Below are positions 45,461 to 56,964 of a stretch of 64,000 bases of DNA, one piece after another. The translations under genes were made by a program, and so were the position numbers. Numbering within the stretch: the stretch's first letter is position 1; each line of letters opens with the position of its first letter. The notes below the pieces were generated by a model. That model made no database searches. It saw only the letters and a list, made by a program, of their open reading frames with translations, and was not told where the DNA came from. Source of the DNA: Trichaptum fuscoviolaceum (Eukaryota; Basidiomycota; Agaricomycetes; Hymenochaetales; Trichaptaceae); assembly GCA_910574455.1 (NCBI GenBank), contig CAJSYZ010000007.1, positions 4,955,974-5,019,973 on the forward strand, in the 5' to 3' direction.

Positions 45461-47171
45461 TGGAATTGGCCATTGTAGGGATCGACGAGACAGATCCTCG
45501 TTCGAAGGTTGACCTCACAGTCTGGCTCTTCTTTCAAATTGCCGCGGGCAATGTCGGTTTACCGCTACTCGTTGCCACCTTCTTGTTTGCGAAAAGCGTC
45601 AATCGTCACCCAACTCTTGTTAATATGTGTATTACGTGGATAATCTCAGGGATCTCTTCGTCGTTGCTGTAAGCGCTTTATCATACTTACGACATTCCAA
45701 GCTCATACCTACACGGTTGAATAGGTTTTATGCCGGTAAACAATCAGGACCTGAACCCAGTCATTCTCTGTGTGTTGCGCAGGCGTCGCTTCTGTATGGT
45801 GTACCACCGATGTAAGAAAAGGAATTTATACGCAGAAACCGACGAGCTTGACGATCCCGCCAGGTGCTCGATGGCAGCATTCGCTCTGGTCTTCACTGTG
45901 TGGTCATCCTTTAATGCTCCTGTCCAGGTCGAAGCTCGCAAAGGCAAAATTGGGCTCCTTGCTGTGAGCTGGTTAGATATGGTGCTTACCAAATTACACA
46001 CAAGCTAATTTGAAAACTGCGACAGCTGCTCATTGCTCCATATGTTACTTGGGCTGCGTTCATGGTTGCGACGGCAGTAGTAAGTGATATTTGCTCAAAG
46101 TGATCATACCATCATATAGCTTACTTTTTCTTCCCAAACACATACATCGTTCCAGATGGCCTCTCAGGAAGTTGAACTCGTTAATCGCCATCGCCGTTTC
46201 TTCTATTGCTCCTTCCAGAACAGACCTTTGTAAGAAAATCAGATATACTTATCTTAGGTCAATCTGAACTTCGCCACAGGTCAAACGCAATGGGTGTGTT
46301 TAGCGCTGTCGTCTGCTTCATCAGTTTGATCCTTGAAAGTGAGTTTCGGCTGTTCTGTATCGCAGATAAGTTGCGTAGGCTGCACAGCACGATTGATCTC
46401 GCGCATCAGTATACATTTTAATCTGCCTTTCTCGCAATTGGCGTGGCCTGAGTAGCCTAAGCAACTCAAGCGACGCTAGGCGGGGACTCGATAAACAACT
46501 AATTGGCCGACTTTTCATATTCTCTGGATTCCTGGTCGTCGCTTTGGTGTGAGTTAAGTTTCGGCTATCATCCGCTTGTTGTTGATCTTTATGCGTAGGT
46601 TCAGCGCAGTGTCTGTCTTGAGCCCTCAGACTGTTGTCCCTGATATGTTCGCTGCGAGTAGTAAGTATCCTTCTTGTAGCTCCTTGCTCGCTTTCTGATT
46701 TTCTTACAGTTGGTGTTGCGGTATTTGTTGTCTTCGGGACGCAGACGGTGCGTGTTCTATCATACCCTGACGTCGCTCTGATCACTAACCGATCCTTAAC
46801 TTCAGGACGTCCTTCGGGTATGGGCCTTCTGGCTACCGAAGGCATCGCCAGAACTATCGCATGATTCAACTTGCTATGTACCTCGCGAACTCAAGTTTCC
46901 CGAGAACGCTTTGGACTCTTCCTTCGATATAGGAAGTGAGAAGTCAACGTTGGCCCCCTTCGAGAATGTTGGGCAGCGTGTGAGTGTGGGTAGTCGAGAA
47001 CAGACAATGTCAACCCTTGCAGTTCTCTTGAACGAGGAGACACGAAGTGATCGCGGAAGCAGGAGATCCAGTAGGGCACCAGCTTTACTAGAAGAAGCCC
47101 CTGGTATGGCCGCGAGCATAGTCTCTCATTCATGGGAAGTTACACCCCAAAGGACAACTCCAAGGGTATGA
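45461..47171 (+). CDS. orphan multi-pass (GPCR-like) membrane protein
   Basis: About nine exons from ATG 45461 (MELAIVGIDETDPRSKVDLT), joined through introns of about 45-75 nt with consistent phases, down to TGA 47171. Helices in order: VWLFFQIAAGNVGLPLLVAT, HPTLVNMCITWIISGISSSL, LCVAQASLLYGVPPM, MAAFALVFTVWSSFNAPVQV, LLIAPYVTWAAFMVATAV, AMGVFSAVVCFISLILE, LIGRLFIFSGFLVVALV, then IGVAVFVVFGTQTDVLRVW, with a cytosolic Ser/Glu-rich tail. The seven-helix layout is GPCR-like and the family is known to me only as uncharacterised Agaricomycete membrane proteins; no ligand or G-protein link can be claimed. It lies between DUF6533 paralogues D and E but does not share their signature. Confidence 0.75.
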
Positions 47172-49261
47172 AGAACAATAAATTATACTCTGTTTTTAGG
47201 AATCAAATTACGCGCTTATCTATGCGGACCTTATTTGATACGTCGGGTGTTTGGCTTGAAAACGTTTCACTGGCATATGGCTGTATGATAATTTGGCGTC
47301 AGAGTATTTTTGTCTCGAATTAACACCGAGCGGCACTAACCGCTTTTCTACAAGAACTTCGGTTATTTTCAACGCTCTGACAATCTCCTTTGGCCTTGGG
47401 AATTTCAGTCTGGAAGGCTATGCGCCGAGCATTGTTGCTTTCAATCAGTGCACTCCGAGGCTACCATCTTGACATCTAAGCTCGATCCCTACGGCAGCTA
47501 CTCAGCGCCCAACTGTCTCCATTCACCGTGCCTGAACTCGATAGTGAAGATGGGGCCGAAACGTTGTTACTCTCATCCGATTGAACGAACAGCGAGGGCC
47601 GTGCCTTTTCAATCGCAAAGAATCGAGCTATCAGACATGGCAAGACTCAGTCAAAGAGAAACGCATCCGTTATCAGACAAAAATTCGGCATCGGGAAACA
47701 TGTGACTGCGCCTTTGTTCGTGAGTGATACACTCATTGTACGAACACACAAGCCATTCAGCAAGGTCCTTCTATGCTGCTAAAGTATACGTAAGTGCTCA
47801 GGCTGGCTTCGATTCTATCTGATTTTCTGAGCTACGCAGTTTGCCATTATAGACGTCAATCGTTTCTTAGACGGTTAAATGGAGAACGGACTTCGAAACA
47901 CGTCGGTATGTACGCAGGAAAGACCTATAGCCACCGTAGGATCATGATCATCTGATCGGAGTACCCAGCGTTTCGGTTATCGGAATTTTTCTAGTGGACT
48001 TGTGGACATATTGATCTAACTCATCATTCTGATACAGCTAACATAGTGTCCTTCAGCCTCACCGGGAGATGCCCTTGTGAAGTGGTCAATCGCTGCTCGT
48101 CGGTCGGCTATCGTTGATGGAGATCGTCCGCCTCTGGCTGAAGTAACCGGCGGACTGGAGTCAAGAAGCTCTTTGTTATACTGTATTGCGTTTCTCCCCC
48201 TTACCGGTAGGTCGCTTAATACGATTATATACCTGAAGGCTAAGCTTTACTCGATTCCACATCATGTCATGTAATAGGCGCAATACCGATTTTGTCGGTA
48301 GTGATCGTCGATGCAATCGTGATCGCGCTGTAGGATCGGGATATTTAAGCCCATAAGAATGCTTATTAACTCACGGAAAGTAACTGTTCTGCACGAGTCC
48401 AACGATGTTGCGGCCGATAATGGTTATGCGCTACTACGATGGGATCGGAAAGCCGAGGCGATAGCCAAATATAAGTTGAGTCCTATTCACTCACTCAGAA
48501 AGCATCCGATGAAGGACGAAAAAGTCTTATGGCCACTTCTACCGTATTTCGTATAGCTGCATATAGTACTTCACCTTCTATTGACTGAAATGGCACAGCG
48601 TCGTGATTAATGCGGGATTGCGGGGCCCCCACCTTTTCTACGGTCTTTCAACATCATGCGAAACCTTACCGTCACCATTGCCGAAAGCGTATCGCCATCT
48701 TCATTCCCGTTCCCGCACATCTGTCAGCGAGCGCCGGTCAACTTTTTGCCCCGCTCATAATGAGAAGCTTGGCCCTTTCAGATAAAATTTTCTACTATGC
48801 AGCACGATAACGCTGTCACCATCAAACGTATCGGGACTGTTATATGTAGAAGAATATGTGACAGTCTGCTTGGTTCGCTATCAAGGAAGACAAGGCGCTT
48901 ATCCTGACAGATGTATGAAGAACCTTTCTTCTTGAACTCTAAGCTTACTACGGCTATGCAGTTCTCTCGGTTTCCCTATAATTGGCTCAATACGAAGTTG
49001 AAACGGGCGCTCATCAGCTCATATCTCGGGATCGTAGACAATACCTCGAGGCACCGCAAATAAGCCCATGTGTCCGCTCTCACATCATGCAGCGCTTGAT
49101 GCCCAAGATTCCTCGCGCGTACTTCGTGGCGACTGTAACGCCGACAACATCGGTATAAAGCATCATGCTTTTGTGCCTCCCCATCGAGGTCTTAGTACAT
49201 GAAGGTCTGGTGTACATCAAGCTTGGGCTACACTGTGCAACTACTAGAGCCTCTGCCCTAC
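47172..49261. other. 2.1-kb gap, no gene recognised
   Basis: Many short frames but none resembles a known family or a neighbour. Possibly decayed sequence; nothing specific is supported. Confidence 0.35.
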
Positions 49262-51263
49262 TATGAGCTCATCACCACTTGCCCAAGAAGTTCAGCATCT
49301 GTAAGTCGGATTCCCTTAGACTAAAACGTTTTGTAACTCACACATTTCGCGTGGCCAAAAGCTTCATCACCAATGTAACTTCATTTCTAATTTTACCCAT
49401 CAGAAACGCGATCACTGATTGCTACTGGCCAGTTTGTCGGAGTGTCCTGTCTTGTCTCCGTTGTCTATGACCATATATTGACGTTCTCTGACGAGGTGAG
49501 TTGACTATTTACTACTTTCAGTAGCTCCTCAGGTAACATTTCGCTGTCAGGTTGAATATATATGGAAAGCTTCGAGGAAACCGAGTGCGTTTCTTGCCGC
49601 TCCTCCAGTAAATTACTGACGATCTACTACAGTCGTTTACGCATTTTACTTTGTAAGCAAGTTCAAGTGCCTATTTTTCGGATACAAGGACTGACAACAC
49701 TTAGAATCGATACTTTTTCCCTCTCGCCTTTGCCGTGCAGATTTTTTGTAGGAATTATGTCGCTAGACTATCCGGACAAAAATTAACCGATCTTACTATT
49801 CACAGCGTATTTTTCCCCTTTGTTCACTCCGGAAGTGCGTGGCTGTTTCATGTCTTCGATGTTCGAATACTGACTGGTTAACAAGGTGTAAGCGGATCAA
49901 GCGTAGGCTCTGTCAGCCGCCTACTGACGCAATTGGTATAAAGGTGTAACAGATATGTGCGCTATGAGGGTGCGTGTCACCTTATTAGCATAGGAGTCTC
50001 TGGTTATGTTCTCATAAAAAGGTAACGTCGTTTCAAAATCTAATCCGGGAGAGTCCAAAACCGACATTTTTACTCGTTAGAGTGGACGCTATTTATAGCA
50101 AAGACCAAAGGATCTCCTCTTTCTTGTGGTTAATCTGGCTGGTGCAGATTGTCTCGCTCGCATATTTCCTTACAGGTGCTGAAAGTGCGGAGGGTGATCT
50201 TTTCTGTCCATAACTATCGCTAGCTGACAATATTAAATCTTAGGCGTGCCAAGATCACCTGAAGTAACAGGTCAGTAATCTTCCCGAAATGGGCTATGGC
50301 ATTATGCAGGCTAAACGTCATTATAGCGGGCTGTAGTATGATTTTCAGCGCCAATCTGTAAGTGTGAGTTTGATTGCAAAAGCAAAGTGATTAACAGTGA
50401 AACATTGATAGAGGCAAATTGGATGCCCTCCCCGTGGCAGCAAATCTGGTTTTCGACACCGTCGTTTTATCTTTGACTTGGTTGCGTACGAAAAATGCTA
50501 TGCAGCCTATAATGAAACAGCTTCTTCGAGGAAATCATGATGCCTCTCTGCGGGAGGCCCTTCTAGAGGATGGTCTCCTGTACTACGCGTAAGCAATAGA
50601 ACTATACCTAAAGTGATTATGAGTTTATCATTCTTTCGTAGTGTTCTTACAGTCGTGAATCTGGTATGTTGTGTCTTCACAGTCCAAGTTAACTGATAAT
50701 GATATTTATAATTATAAATTATGTAGTTGTATACTATAATGGTGGCGACCGACCCAGTAAGGATTATCGTTTGGCTCATCGTGCCAACTTGTCACTGAGA
50801 ATACGTCTTTAGCCTGGTATTCGCAATGTAGTTGGCCAGTGAGTGAAACACATAATCTTTTCTCTCCATCTCCTGAAAAAACGAACCCACTTAGAGTTGC
50901 ATTTATGTACGTGCGATGTTACTGAATGTTCCATTCAGCGATTTACCTTTTTTGACATTCAGGCTTACTGTGACAATGATCTCGCGCATCACTTTGAACG
51001 TCCGAAAAGCAGCTCACAAGCAACAGAACGTGCGCCTTTACGACGCCCAGAGCAGATCACTAGCTTTCAAAACCTGCACCACTCCAAATTTCGCTTCTCG
51101 AAGAGACGATAGTATGTCTATCCCTCTCTCCACTATTAGAAAGAGTCGGAGGTCCGCTCAGGACAGCATTCTTGAAGGAAATGATTTTTTGTCTACTTTC
51201 GCTACTATCTCGAGGTCCGGAGAGAACGGCTATGTTCAGGAGCCTGAGGGGGTGCAAGTTTAA
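49262..51263 (+). CDS. DUF6533 multi-pass membrane protein (paralogue E)
   Basis: Start ATG 49262 (MSSSPLAQEVQHL), 13-nt micro-exon 49362-49374, then FVGVSCLVSVVYDHILTFSD with EVEYIWKAS. Later NRYFFPLAFAVQI, AYFSPLFTPEVRGCF, YVRYEGACHLISIGVSGYVL, RVDAIYS, LVQIVSLAYFLTG, NLVFDTVVLSLTWL, DGLLYYA, and the last exon LTVTMISRITLNVRKA with a Ser-rich tail. Between 49850 and 49950 the frame is only continuous if a weak donor (ATGTCTTCG) and a roughly 98-nt intron are used, so damage there is possible. Its 3' end is 162 bp from the convergent Pof3-like gene. Confidence 0.65.
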
Positions 51264-51425
51264 ATTACACTGAAGCAGATGGAAGAGCAAACTATCCCCC
51301 GCTTAATCTTGGGCCAAGCTAATTTGCTCGAGGATATTTGCGATGATAATAATGTCGAGCCATCTATATTTCCCGTATCCTTATTGCACCTTTTTCAATG
51401 TATATACTTGGCCATATGAGACGTT

Positions 51426-53258
51426 TCATAGTACGGGTCTCTTCCTCGCCTTTCCCTTGATGGACATCGTACAGTGCACTATATCCACTTTTGAGCGCAA
51501 CCATGGTAGAACTTGCGCGTCGACAGCGATGCAATCATTGAGTATGAGTGTTCGTATCCGGGAGATCCCCAGCGTATTCAAATTCTCCTGTGATGAATCA
51601 CAGGATTCCCTATTGTCCTTTGATTGGGAAGAAGGTAAATGCGCTTTGACCAACCGCACCACTGGGCCTGCCTGAAGGTCTTGGCATCCCGATAAATCGA
51701 GGTGTTGGAGGTTCGGACATGGAATGGTTATGGTCGTGTTGTTTGGGTCTGCTAATGAATCAAGTTTGCCCTGAGTGTGTGAAAGAGCCCCGATGATGGA
51801 ATCAGTGGGATCACCAGTGCATTCCGAATACACCAGACGTTGAAGATTTATAGCTTTCCGCAATGTGTTCGACATGGGCCGCTGGCTGATTAGACAACGT
51901 CGTATGGCAAGTTCCGTGAGCTGGGTCATGGCGGGGCACTTCTCGAGCGCGTCTAGATAGCGCGTGTTACGAAGGGCACAGCTGATGCTCAGAGTGTTGA
52001 TATTGGGGAAAACGAGGTGGGAGAAGAAATGAGACATGTCGCCATTGGTGGTCCCGATTTCGAAGTGCAACAAGTGCGGGAGATCAAGAGGCTGCACATC
52101 TTGTAACGGGCCTTCGAGGGTAGGTGCAATGCCACTCACATGCATGAGGATGAGTTTCTCCATATGCGGTCTTTGCGTGAGGAACTGATACACTTCTTGG
52201 AAAGAAAACGGGCAGTCGATTAAAACCAATGTCCGCAGATTAAAGAATGTCGAAAGATGAGTCCAGGGTATTGTAGTCGCTGATGAGATGTGCAGCACTC
52301 TAAGAGAGGACGATCCCATGAAATCCAGCGGGTCCCAAAACGAGGGAGGGTGTGAGTCTACGAAAGACAATTCGAGCTCCCGAAGATTAAGCTGTTTGAA
52401 TGCACCCGCAGGGACGCTGTCGGAGACGCTGCCAATATTTGCAGGAACCTGGAGTCTCAATATTTCAAGTCGGTTCCAGGCGTTGAATTTACGGAAGATG
52501 TTAGGACGGTCTTGAATGGTGAAGCCTTTCCGTAATTGTAAGGTCTGAAAGGTCCCCCTCGCTCTCAAAAGCCATGTTTCGACTTTCTTCCCTGTTGATG
52601 CTGGGGTTAAGACAAGGTGCCGCCAAAGCATCGGCATGTCCGTAATGATGTCGCGCCAGCGCCTACAGACTGCCGACAGCACCACAGTCTTCAGGTTGCT
52701 ATCCTCTGCAACGAAAAGAAAGATCTCGCTGCAGATTTCCACAGGAAGGATGGAGAAGAAGCACCTGCGCGACTTGCAGATCTGCAGCGCCTCTTGCTTT
52801 GTTTGCTCTAGCTCCGCGCGGCGCTGCTCGTCGCTACCCTTTAGTCGCTCCAAAGCCAGGTCAGCCATCTTCATGGCTGCCTCAGGTTTTCCGACTTTGA
52901 GGAAGAGCCTAGCTGATCTTGCGTATCCCTGATGAAGATTAGAAACGTTCTTGTGTGTTCATTCAACTCGTTTATCTTTATAACATACCTGCCAGGACTG
53001 TGGGGCGAGATCAATCACTCTCTTAGAGTCCTTCAGAGCATCTAGAGGTCTGTTGAGTTTCTCAAATACCGCAGCCCTTGAGTCGTAGATTCTTTTGTCT
53101 TTCGAGTTGTTCCGAATCGCCTACGCAGAGATACTAAGTTTCAACTTTCAAACTGTATGTAGACTCAAGCTGACCTCGTCAAACCTTTCTAACGCACTCT
53201 CGAATTTCCCCAGCTTGAAGAATTTAATACCTTGCCCAAAAGCGTGTGGTTTAGACAT
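51426..53258 (-). CDS. TPR / F-box / LRR protein, Pof3/Dia2-like
   Basis: Exons 53258-53175, 53120-52989, 52928-51426 give 572 residues. The order is the Pof3/Dia2 architecture: TPR repeats over residues 1-110 (GIKFFKLGKFESALERFDEA, DSRAAVFEKLNRPLDALKDS, GYARSARLFLKVGKPEAAMK), an F-box (FSILPVEICSEIFLFVAEDS, CRRWRDIITDMPMLWR), then leucine-rich repeats to the C-terminus (LQHLDLSGCQDLQ, IRTLILNDC). In yeasts these SCF adaptors act in genome stability at replication forks and telomeres; that role here is inferred from architecture only. The large last exon carries the F-box and all LRRs. Confidence 0.85.
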
Positions 53259-53658
53259 CGTTTAAGGAAGATTCGGAGCTCAAGCTGTTTAGTTATTGTG
53301 ATGATGAGTCCAACTCTGGAGGCAGTTCGTGGCAGCTTCAGCCTTCAGCCTGGAACTTGAACGTGACGAGACGCGCAACACTGACGCGTAGTGTCACAAA
53401 AATGCGACGTAAAGTCATAGACACGTGACTATAACCATACTAGCACTGTGTCACAAGCACATGACCGTGAGAACAGTTTAGGGCGGTTTGATCACGAAAC
53501 AACGGTGACTTCGCGCTGCTTTACTTTGAACGTCGACAGCGTCCAGAGGCCTTTTAAAAGGCAAAGGCTGAACAAGAGGAACTGTTCACCATCAGATATC
53601 TCATACAAACATCTTGCCTCTGTTTTTACCTGTCTTTTGTTGCGTATGGCATAATCCT
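53259..53658. other. intergenic, no gene recognised
   Basis: Upstream of the Pof3-like gene. Contains ACGCGT-like and GACGCG motifs near 53369-53393 reminiscent of MluI-type cell-cycle boxes; their function is unproven. Confidence 0.35.
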
Positions 53659-53917
53659 ATGCTTTGTCCTGAATGTGAGTTTACATCCTGCGCATGCTTA
53701 AGCCAATATGTTATGTGTAGCTCAGCACGGCCTCTTCCGCCACGGCTTTGCCCATAAGCTATGCAAGATATGTCACAACACAGCCGGAAAGGAAGACCGG
53801 TGGAGCACTCGAACGATGTTCGGCGACAAGCCCGGTATTCTCAAGTGAGTGCCCACGAATGTACCCGCAGTTTCACCGCCATTAATTGATGCCAGGTGTG
53901 CTTTTCTCATGGACTGA
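53659..53917 (+). CDS. candidate 53-residue Cys-containing protein
   Basis: Three exons, 53659-53674, 53721-53844, 53896-53917, with GTGAGT donors, TAG/CAG acceptors, introns of 46 and 51 nt and matching phases. The product starts MLCPESQHGLFRHGFAHKL and contains LCKICH, a possible metal-binding CxxC. Two introns of typical length resolving into one frame argue against chance. No family was recognised, and extra upstream exons are possible. Confidence 0.4.
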
Positions 53918-54424
53918 GAACAGCGCCGTGTCTCATTTGAATGTCTCTGAACATTGCTTTCACTGTTTAATCTTCATAAATTTCACCCACCTTGCGACCA
54001 CACGACGTCACGCTCGAATCGTTAGAGTACATTCTAGATCGATGCATCAGTCATATTGCGTACAAGGCCAGACGGTTCTTGTCCGATCTAGTCAAAGAAC
54101 CCACATTGTTGATGCGACCCGGAGAGCCCCGAAATTTCCTAGGCGGCCTATTCTGATCTGCGAGGCCGCTCCATACGCATGTGGCTCGCAGTCATTTGCT
54201 CGAATATGGCTCGAAGATCCGTCAATCAATGCCGATGTCGGTCCCGCCCGTAATGTACGTAGTAATGGCACATCTACCGGCAGGGACGCGCTAGTATAAA
54301 GCTGGCTCTACTCCACCGGATGTTTCTCTATCCAACACGACAAAACATATTTGAGCCTGACTGTCTGGAAAACTACCCATCATCTTACGTCTTGCTCTCT
54401 CATCCTCACAGTCTGCACATCATA
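53918..54424. other. upstream region of the secreted-protein gene
   Basis: No gene was recognised; ends with the TATA box described separately. Confidence 0.4.
54295..54300 (+). promoter_or_regulatory. TATA box of the secreted-protein gene
   Basis: TATAAA lies 125 nt upstream of the ATG at 54425, followed by a C/T-rich stretch at 54300-54360 where transcription could start. It suggests a regulated, highly expressed gene. Confidence 0.5.
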
Positions 54425-55046
54425 ATGCTCGTCAAGGCTGTTACTCTGATTACATTCTTGACCAGCCTGGTTGCCACTCATGCGACTCCAGTGGCAAAAC
54501 GGTATTTTCCTCAGGGCACGATTTCATCTCCTGCAAATGGGACAGTGATCATGCCCGGACAATCGTTTGATTTCTTATACAACGCACGCGGCGACTACTG
54601 CTTGTCGAGCTATAACATAACTGTCTGGCTGTTGACGTCGGCACCTTCGAGTATTCTTGACGGAACGGCGACTGGGCATTACTTCGGCCGGTACGCATAC
54701 TCAAGCTATCCGAGTTCGTGATTTCAGTCCTTCTTTTCCCTCTTTTTGTGATTGACCTTTGTTTCTCTGCAAATAGCAAATCCTTACCCGACCAATCCAG
54801 CTCCATCGACTCTTACTCTTCCAGACTTCTCCCAACGTCCTGGAGGGTTTGGTGAAGGCGCATCAGCTACGAACCAGACGATGTATCTGGCTGTCATCGA
54901 AGAATATGATGACTGCTCGGTAAGCTTATTTTTCCAGGAGCTATTCATACACACATCTCAACTTTCTGTTTGGTACTTAGCCACACCTTGGCCAGCAATT
55001 CGCTCTAGCGGCGAACAGCATCGTATACAACGGAACTTCCACCTAA
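54425..55046 (+). CDS. small secreted protein, basidiomycete family
   Basis: Exons 54425-54713, 54777-54919, 54981-55046 give 165 residues. The N-terminus MLVKAVTLITFLTSLVATHA is a signal peptide, followed by TPVAKR, which may be a Kex2 site. The mature part has ISSPANGTVIMPGQSFDFLY, SSYNITVWLLTSAPSS, TGHYFGRYAYSSYPTNPYPT and QTMYLAVIEEYDDC, and ends QQFALAANSIVYNGTST. I recognise this pattern as a common secreted protein of wood- and litter-decay mushrooms with no assigned activity. Several N-glycosylation sequons (NGT, NIT, NQT) are present. Confidence 0.82.
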
Positions 55047-55330
55047 ACTCATCATATTTTTCGTTTCTCAGCACCATGGAATTTTCTGTACACTCTCATA
55101 GACATTTAAACTTGACATTGAACTCTACTAGGACTTTCGCGCGTTGTATGCTATATTCTTACTAAAACAGTGGCGTTACGGGCCAATTTAACGCATTGTA
55201 TTTTCTAAACACATAAACATAGTAAAACTTGTCCGCATTATATTGTAGAATAATACATGAGTTTGAGTCTGCAATAATGATATAAGTCATACAACACACT
55301 AAAGAACCAGTTAATATGGGTTGCTCATAA

Positions 55331-56780
55331 TCACCATGTGGTCGGGGACTTCCCAGCCAACTGATCACCTTGCTTCGCTATGCGCTCCGGAACAAAACTA
55401 AAGCGTACAGTACCCTCATTCTTTCCCAACCCGGCAATGTCTCCCGTCTCCTGATTCGACGTCCGTGGTTTCGCAGGGTGCTCGCGCTCGCGCAGGTGGA
55501 TTTTGAGCCGCATGAGCATGTCATGTTTATACGGCATTGATACCAACGACGAATGCGTTTGAGGTGTGAGGTGTCCAGTACGCGGAGATGCGTAGGCGTG
55601 TGGAGAGGGTGATGTAGGTGTGCTAGGCGAAGTTGTCGTCGAGGAATTCTGGGCAGCGTGGATAAGGAGATCAAGGAGAATATGGCAGATTTCTGGAGTT
55701 TGGGGGCTTCAAGTCAGATTTGTCAAGCAATGGAAGAGTTGAATGCAGGTCCATATACCTTCCAGGTCTTCAACACAGGCTTTATATCTTTGCTCCCATT
55801 CACCGTGCTCGCCAAGCAATCGAACGATTTCTTCGTTTGTTCGATTCTCCGAGACACCTTCCATCTGCGGGGGTTGCTCAAAGGACGCCAGAAGTGCAGC
55901 AAGGTATATACAAGCAAGCGCTATGGTGTGTGGAGGATATTGTAAGGGTGCTAATGTCCGATTGCTACAACAACAGGGTGAGGGAAATATTGGCTCAGAA
56001 AGAACACGACATACCTGTCCACAACAAGTCTCCACGCGAACTTCGCCAATTTCTTCGGCGCCTTCAAAGCGCGCCCAATTTTGATGACGTAGGGGAAGGG
56101 CATGCGTACAGTGAAGTTGAAGCAAATCGTTTCAAGGACCAGGCGTTCGATGCCTAGAAGATGCTGGCGATCTTGTTCTACTGTCTAGCATCCGTATTTT
56201 TGAGCACAACATAATCATCTGAAGAAGCCATACATACATACAGCAGGATCCATTTCAACTTCCCCTCCTATTGCCTTGGAACGCGCAGCAAGCTCTGGAT
56301 AACGAACGGCATACGAAACCATAAGAATGTCGCGCGGTTTCTTCAACGTGTCGTGCATCTTCGTAGATACATACAAACATGCCAGTGAGACCTCCTTCAT
56401 AAAGCCAGGTTCAGTAGAGTTTTAACTCTGCTTGTAAATGGACACGAACATAGTAATTGAAGTCTTTGCGAGGGAAAAACAGGTGGAACCGGTGGTACAA
56501 GCTCTGAGCTGTTGCAATTGTCTTCCTTGGACTACAAGTACCCATTCAATACGATCTCAGAGCTTCATGGGTTTGCAACTCACAAGCCTATTTTCACGCC
56601 GACAGCTTCAATAAACCCGCACGCCTGCTGTCTCAGCTTTTCCTGGTTTACTGACGTCTTCCCGCGCTGCTTCTCCGAGAGGTATTCCACTTCCTCCGGG
56701 GAAAAGTAAGGATGATGATATCTTATATTGGACGCTGGAAGCTGAGATGGAGATTGAGGAGCATTGTGACCCGATTCCAT
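55331..56780 (-). CDS. CTK2: CTD kinase cyclin subunit (Ctk2-like)
   Basis: Start ATG 56780 (MESGHNAPQS); exon chain ends at TGA 55331. First cyclin fold: FSPEEVEYLSEKQ, RQQACGFIEAVGVKIGFPRK, SLYHRFHLFFPRKDFNYY, VSLACLYVSTKMHDTLKKPR, then QHLLGIERLVLETICFNFTV. Second fold: PFPYVIKIGRALKAPKKLAK and YPPHTIALACIYLAALLASF. A Ser/Pro/Thr-rich tail follows (TSPSTPTSPSPHAYASPRTG). Ctk2 pairs with the Ctk1 kinase to phosphorylate the RNA polymerase II CTD during elongation. The start is 185 bp from the divergent Rpt5 gene, suggesting a shared promoter. Other transcription cyclins (K, L, T) are the main alternative. Confidence 0.85.
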
Positions 56781-56964
56781 GACCTTGAAGAAAATATTGT
56801 TTATGGGCGAAACATGCTTTAATCCGAAGATTTATACTGCAGGTGTTGCTTACATAACCGTAGCTTGAACTTGAACCTGGGCGACGCGCGTTCAATTCGC
56901 GTCCCTTCGTCTTACAGTAATTCGTCACAAATCTTTCTTTCCTACCCATTTCTCTTCCTTTGCA
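56781..56964. promoter_or_regulatory. bidirectional promoter, CTK2-like / RPT5
   Basis: A 184-bp spacer between two divergent housekeeping starts must hold both promoters. No TATA box near either start; a GCGACGCGCG patch lies at 56880-56889. Confidence 0.55.

Noticed and set aside
49850..49950. DUF6533 paralogue E as a clear pseudogene
   Set aside because: The stop after MFEY is avoided by a plausible intron that joins FTPEVRGCF to YVRYEGACH, as in the paralogues; the weak donor leaves some doubt.
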